From DASCQC01 sp036012865 (GTDB taxonomy: Bacteria > Pseudomonadota > Gammaproteobacteria > Comchoanobacterales > Comchoanobacteraceae): a stretch of DNA of 64,000 bases. Shown here in pieces: positions 60,435 through 64,000 of the stretch. The stretch spans positions 116,320-180,319 of the forward strand of contig DASCQC010000017.1 of assembly GCA_036012865.1 (NCBI GenBank), written 5' to 3'. How positions within the stretch are numbered: the stretch's first letter is position 1; every line of letters starts with the position of its first letter. The notes under the pieces are model-generated. The model saw nothing but the letters and a program-made list of their open reading frames with translations. It was not told the origin of the DNA and ran no database searches. A program made the translations under genes and the position numbers.

Positions 60435-60454
60435 CTTGAAACATAACTTTCAAG
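60435..60454 (+). promoter_or_regulatory. Inverted repeat in the rpe leader
   Basis: CTTGAAA and TTTCAAG form a perfect 7-bp inverted repeat around 6 bp, ending 9 nt before the rpe ATG and touching its AAGAGAG ribosome-binding site. It could act as an operator or as an RNA hairpin limiting translation. Confidence 0.4.
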
Positions 60455-60463
60455 AGAGCTGTT

Positions 60464-61111
60464 ATGGTTGAAGTTGCTGCATCACTGTTATCTGCCAATA
60501 GTGCTTGTTTTAAAGATGAGGTTGAACGTGCTATCCAATCGGGTGTTGATAGAATCCACCTGGATGTGATGGACCATCATTTTGTTCCCAACTTAACGTT
60601 TGGCCCAAAAATATGTCGAGATATTCGAAAGGAGTTTCCTCTTCTTACGATAGATGTCCACATGATGACGTTCCACGTGGAATCCCTCATGAAAGAATTT
60701 ATTGCCGCAGGGGCATCTAGCATCACCTTCCATTCAACCGCCACACCAGATGTTGAAAGACTATTAACAACCTTACAAAAGCATCAAATCAAAGCGGGGC
60801 TAGCCATCAACCCCAATCAGCAATTGGAAGATGCCATTGAACCGTGGCTAAGTAAACTTGATATGATTTTAGTTATGTCAGTTATGCCTGGTTTTGCAGG
60901 TCAAACATGGGTACCTTCTTCAACCGGGGTTTTGCAACAATGCACAAAATACTTACCCAACTACCCTAAGCTAATACTCGCAGTAGATGGGGGCATCAAT
61001 CATAATACCGCTCAAAGAGTGCGTAATTCAGGGGCTAAAATACTGGTTTCAGGGTCCTATCTCTTTTCAGCCCCCTCCATGAAGGACGCGGTTGATCAGT
61101 TGAAAGGTTAG
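60464..61111 (+). CDS. rpe: Ribulose-phosphate 3-epimerase
   Basis: The 215-aa TIM-barrel metalloenzyme interconverts ribulose-5-phosphate and xylulose-5-phosphate in the pentose phosphate pathway. SLLSANSACF, HLDVMDHHFVPNLTFGP with metal His/Asp, VHMMT and VDGGINHNTA are family signatures; VMSVMPGFAGQTW is the flexible loop. It overlaps the convergent ABC gene by 4 bp. Confidence 0.95.
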   Translation: MVEVAASLLSANSACFKDEVERAIQSGVDRIHLDVMDHHFVPNLTFGPKICRDIRKEFPLLTIDVHMMTFHVESLMKEFIAAGASSITFHSTATPDVERLLTTLQKHQIKAGLAINPNQQLEDAIEPWLSKLDMILVMSVMPGFAGQTWVPSSTGVLQQCTKYLPNYPKLILAVDGGINHNTAQRVRNSGAKILVSGSYLFSAPSMKDAVDQLKG

Positions 61112-62397
61112 TTAGGATCCTCAAGCGTTAAATGCCCTGAATGAACATTATAGGCAAAGACTTCAGCATACCTTCCCCACTCAATCACAACCCTAAGCAC
61201 CTCTCTGGAAGCTTCTTCACTCAGCTTATCTCCAATAAGGTCTAAAAACACAGATTCATGGATAGAGTGATTCGGATCTTGTTGTAGTTGCGAGCGAATA
61301 TGCCTAATTAATGGGATATAATTGAGTATTTGTGAGGCAAATATTTTCTTTCTATCTAATATACTGGCTTCTGCTAATTGTTTACCCGCAGTCGATAATT
61401 CAATATACCCTTCAGACAGTTCTGCTAATTTCAATAATTCTAAAGCTTCGGTAATGGGAAGAAGCTCATCTAAGTCCAAATGATGTTCATCCGCTAATTC
61501 GGATAAATCAGATCGTTCATTACGCTCATCCAGTAATTCTTCTAGAAATCCTGTCATGCTTGAAACTTCCACGGAAGGAATACGATAATCCAAATGAAGA
61601 TGGGCATCAGTTTGCTGCCTTCTTTTGGTATTAGCTTTAGTAATAGCTTGGTAAATACTATCGACACAAGCTTCAAAGTCTTGATGATTGGGCTGCCTAG
61701 GATGAGCTAAAGGGATCTTCATCGATTCAAAAATACTGCCCGGGTTGTTTGAGAAAACTAATATACGGTCCGCCATAAGAACCGCTTCTTCTATGTTATG
61801 TGTCACTAAGAAAATACTTTTTAAACGTGTTTTTTCACTTTGCCATAAATCGATCAAATCATTGCGTAAATTTTCTGCAGTTAAGACATCAAGCGCAGAA
61901 AAAGGTTCATCCATAAGAATAACTTCAGGGTCAACGACCAAGGCTCTAGCCAGCCCAACACGTTGACACATGCCTCCAGACAGTTCTTTTGGATAAGCGG
62001 ATTCAAACCCATCCATGCCTATCACATCAATGGCTCTAAGAGCTCGAGCTCTGCGTTCTTCTCGAGGCACTCCTTTAGCCTCAAGACCTAACTCAACGTT
62101 TTGTAATACAGTCAGCCACGGCATTAAAGCAAAATGTTGAAACACCATACTAAGCCCAGGCACAGGTCCCGTCAATTGAGCGTCATACCAGCGAACCGAA
62201 CCTTGGGTAGGCTTAATCAACCCTGCTAAAATTCGAAGCAAAGTAGATTTTCCTGACCCAGATGTCCCGATTAATGCCGTGATCTCCCCCGGGTAAAGTT
62301 TGATGTTAACATTATCTAATACCACGGCTTCTTGATCCCCCCTCTTAAAGGTATGTCTTAAGTTATCCACACTAATGATCGGGCTGGCATTATCCAT
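61108..62397 (-). CDS. ABC transporter ATP-binding protein, nitrate/taurine type with C-terminal extension
   Basis: The 429-aa protein has a complete ABC domain: Walker A in IGTSGSGKSTLLRIL, signature LSGGMCQRVGLARAL, Walker B in VILMDEPFSALD and switch His in LVTHNIEEAV. About 150 residues follow the ABC domain (DLDELLPITEALELLKLAEL and VVIEWGRYAEVFAY), matching the AAA-associated C-terminal domain of NitT/TauT-like importers. The ATG at 62397 follows GGAG and overlaps the permease stop by 8 bp. Substrate is not evident; relatives import anions or organic nitrogen/sulfur compounds. Confidence 0.9.
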   Translation of the reverse strand: MDNASPIISVDNLRHTFKRGDQEAVVLDNVNIKLYPGEITALIGTSGSGKSTLLRILAGLIKPTQGSVRWYDAQLTGPVPGLSMVFQHFALMPWLTVLQNVELGLEAKGVPREERRARALRAIDVIGMDGFESAYPKELSGGMCQRVGLARALVVDPEVILMDEPFSALDVLTAENLRNDLIDLWQSEKTRLKSIFLVTHNIEEAVLMADRILVFSNNPGSIFESMKIPLAHPRQPNHQDFEACVDSIYQAITKANTKRRQQTDAHLHLDYRIPSVEVSSMTGFLEELLDERNERSDLSELADEHHLDLDELLPITEALELLKLAELSEGYIELSTAGKQLAEASILDRKKIFASQILNYIPLIRHIRSQLQQDPNHSIHESVFLDLIGDKLSEEASREVLRVVIEWGRYAEVFAYNVHSGHLTLEDPN

Positions 62398-64000
62398 AAG
62401 AGGCTCCACTCTTAAAACGTTTTTCTGCGATGTCATACAGGGGTTTCCATATTAAGCGATTAATGATAAGAACATAGATGCACATGATAATCACACCAAA
62501 GGCGAGTTTAACCACCTCTCCTTGTTCAAAAGCAAGTTTAATGTAAGCCCCTAAACCATCTGCATGACTACGTTGGCTACCCCATTCAACCACTTCCGCA
62601 ATAATACTTGCATTCCACGCCCCTCCTGCGGCTGTAATCATCCCTGTAATAATGTACGGGAACAAGCCAGGAAGAATAAGTTTTTGCCACCATAGGCGTC
62701 GACTAAGTTGAAATGACTTCGCGGCATAATATAAGTTTTTAGGAAGTGCTTTAGTTCCTGCAATCACATTAAAAAGAATATACCACTGGGTACCTAATAT
62801 CATTAAGGGTGAAGCCCAAATATTAACATTGAGATGGTAGTGGAATATAGCCAATGCGGCAGCAGGGTATAATGAATTTGGGGGAAAGGCTGCTAAAAAC
62901 TGAATAATGGGCTGAAAAATTCTAGAAGCTGTTGGGTTCATACCAATCCAAACCCCCACAGGAATCCAAATTAACGTACAAAGAGCAATGAGTATCATGA
63001 CACGAAGAGCGGTTAACAACCCTAAATAAGATACATGGAAAAACTCTTGCCAGGAAAGGATTGCATGAGCGATTAACCAGGCCTCATGAGCAATGTAACA
63101 CCCCGCCAAAAGAAGGGTGACTGCCATGAACCTTGAAGCCCAAGGAGATCGTTGTAAAGGTGTCATGGGTGCAGGGGTCGATCTGGGAGTAAATTCAAGG
63201 TTAATCCAACGGTCTTTAACATTTCGAATACCTGTACTAATCAACCGCCCAAACCTTGAGTTTCTAAAAATCCGAGAGACCCAAGAACGTTTTATGTAGG
63301 TGTTGGTATGAGCTCCACTGTATTGTTCAATCCATTGATTAATCGGTTTAAAAATCAGTTGGTCATAAATAAAAATAACAATAAATAATGTAATAATAGC
63401 ATAAAAAATAGCGGAACTATTTTGCTGATCCACCGCTGTTTGTATATAGGAGCCAATGCCTGGTAAACGAATTTCATGGTGCTCTGTAGAAATGGCTTCA
63501 GCCGCAACCACCATAAACCAGCCCGCAGATAATGACATCATAGTATTCCAAATGAGTCCAGGCATGGCATAAGGTACTTCAATTTTCCAAAACCTCTTCC
63601 AGGCGTTGAGTTGATAGACCGCAGCGACTTCATAAATATCCGACGGTAAGGTTTTTAAACTTTGATAAAAGCTTAAAATCATATTCCAAACTTGCGCAGT
63701 AAAAATACCAAAAATAGCAACGCATTCTGGACCTAACATGGAATGAGGAAACAAAAAGATAAACCCCCAAACAAAAATTTGTAAAAACCCTAAAATAGGA
63801 ACAGATTGCAGGACATCAATACTTGGGATAATAATATTTTCAGCTGATTTATATTTTGCAGCTAAAGCCCCCAAGGTAAAGGTCGCAATAAATGAAATAA
63901 TGAGTGCAATCAACATGCGCATGACACTTCGCATGGCATAATAAGGCAAGAGATAAGCATCTAGTTTGATCGCTATCTTGTCTCCAAACTGATAAGGCCC
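62390..64000 (-). CDS. ABC transporter permease with two fused permease domains (5' end beyond window)
   Basis: The open frame continues to the window edge, so only the C-terminal 536 residues or so are seen. Two binding-protein-dependent permease domains are present in tandem, each with an EAA-like loop (AAVYQLNAWKRFWKIEVP and AAKSFQLSRRLWWQKLILPG). The domains are joined by a soluble linker. Such double permeases pair with the adjacent ATPase in COG4986-type anion transporters. Visible upstream codons (AIKLDAYLLPYYAMRSVMRM) fit the family, confirming that the TTG at 63949 is not the start. Confidence 0.9.
   Translation of the reverse strand, partial: GPYQFGDKIAIKLDAYLLPYYAMRSVMRMLIALIISFIATFTLGALAAKYKSAENIIIPSIDVLQSVPILGFLQIFVWGFIFLFPHSMLGPECVAIFGIFTAQVWNMILSFYQSLKTLPSDIYEVAAVYQLNAWKRFWKIEVPYAMPGLIWNTMMSLSAGWFMVVAAEAISTEHHEIRLPGIGSYIQTAVDQQNSSAIFYAIITLFIVIFIYDQLIFKPINQWIEQYSGAHTNTYIKRSWVSRIFRNSRFGRLISTGIRNVKDRWINLEFTPRSTPAPMTPLQRSPWASRFMAVTLLLAGCYIAHEAWLIAHAILSWQEFFHVSYLGLLTALRVMILIALCTLIWIPVGVWIGMNPTASRIFQPIIQFLAAFPPNSLYPAAALAIFHYHLNVNIWASPLMILGTQWYILFNVIAGTKALPKNLYYAAKSFQLSRRLWWQKLILPGLFPYIITGMITAAGGAWNASIIAEVVEWGSQRSHADGLGAYIKLAFEQGEVVKLAFGVIIMCIYVLIINRLIWKPLYDIAEKRFKSGASYG

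Overview
The window reads as chromosomal DNA of a low-GC, AT-rich-intergenic gammaproteobacterium. The C5 haem genes (hemA, hemL), the hemA-prfA-prmC order, ubiC/ubiA, SURF1-ctaA-ctaB, LolB, KdtA, an omptin and RsmJ all fit this class. Several proteins carry eukaryote-like or host-contact features: Sel1 repeats, ankyrin-like repeats, IQ-like motifs, a TcdA/TcdB-type glycosyltransferase and bilobed hydrophobic proteins. These suggest a host-associated or intracellular lifestyle, plausibly in or near the Legionellales. That placement is inference; no rRNA, tRNA or secretion-system gene is present to confirm it. I saw no insertion sequence, prophage or CRISPR array.

Layout. 1-10 kb: an extended SDR oxidoreductase, PhhB, then a fadA-fadB beta-oxidation pair and an omptin outer-membrane protease, bracketed by two paralogous exported proteins in which a Pol I-type 5'-3' exonuclease (FEN/PIN) domain is inserted between Sel1 repeats. 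10-17 kb: RdgB, an exported protein, a GIN-like beta-solenoid protein and an OmpA-type lipoprotein, then hemA-prfA-prmC-lptM and divergent lolB. 17-21 kb: two paralogous bilobed membrane proteins, an exported OB/cold-shock-like protein and a coiled-coil protein. 20.5-26 kb: tatABC (tatA altered by an exact 50-bp tandem duplication), a DUF2909-like gene, the haem A/cytochrome oxidase assembly genes SURF1, CxxxC protein, ctaA and ctaB, then rsmJ and an exported cold-shock protein. 26-35 kb: large unknown membrane protein, a RiPP-like operon (beta-solenoid protein, 53-aa precursor-like peptide, ATP-grasp enzyme, degenerate ATP-grasp partner), SCP2, GreA and unknowns. 35-43 kb: sbcB, trpS, rhomboid, rpmB-rpmG, a repressor/Cro-like pair with operator-like repeats, ubiC, ubiA, gdhA. 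43-51 kb: two coupled membrane/coiled-coil proteins, fatty-acid desaturase, hemL, rubredoxin, and a large low-complexity protein. 51-64 kb: alpha/beta hydrolase-kdtA, a lone receiver domain, dedA-metK-coaD-yfhL, a cNMP-like/CPBP fusion, mutM, a glycosyltransferase with IQ-like and ankyrin-like regions, rpe, and an ABC importer cut by the window edge.

The most interesting items are (1) the exported FEN-Sel1 nucleases together with two exported cold-shock-like proteins, hinting at nucleic-acid handling outside the cytoplasm; (2) the compact ATP-grasp/precursor-peptide operon at 29.4-32.5 kb; and (3) the TcdB-like glycosyltransferase carrying three IQ-like calmodulin-binding motifs, a candidate host-acting effector. 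The housekeeping genes are ordinary, and many are translationally coupled by 4-bp ATGA overlaps (tatA/B originally, tatB/C, prmC/lptM, hydrolase/kdtA, precursor/ATP-grasp).
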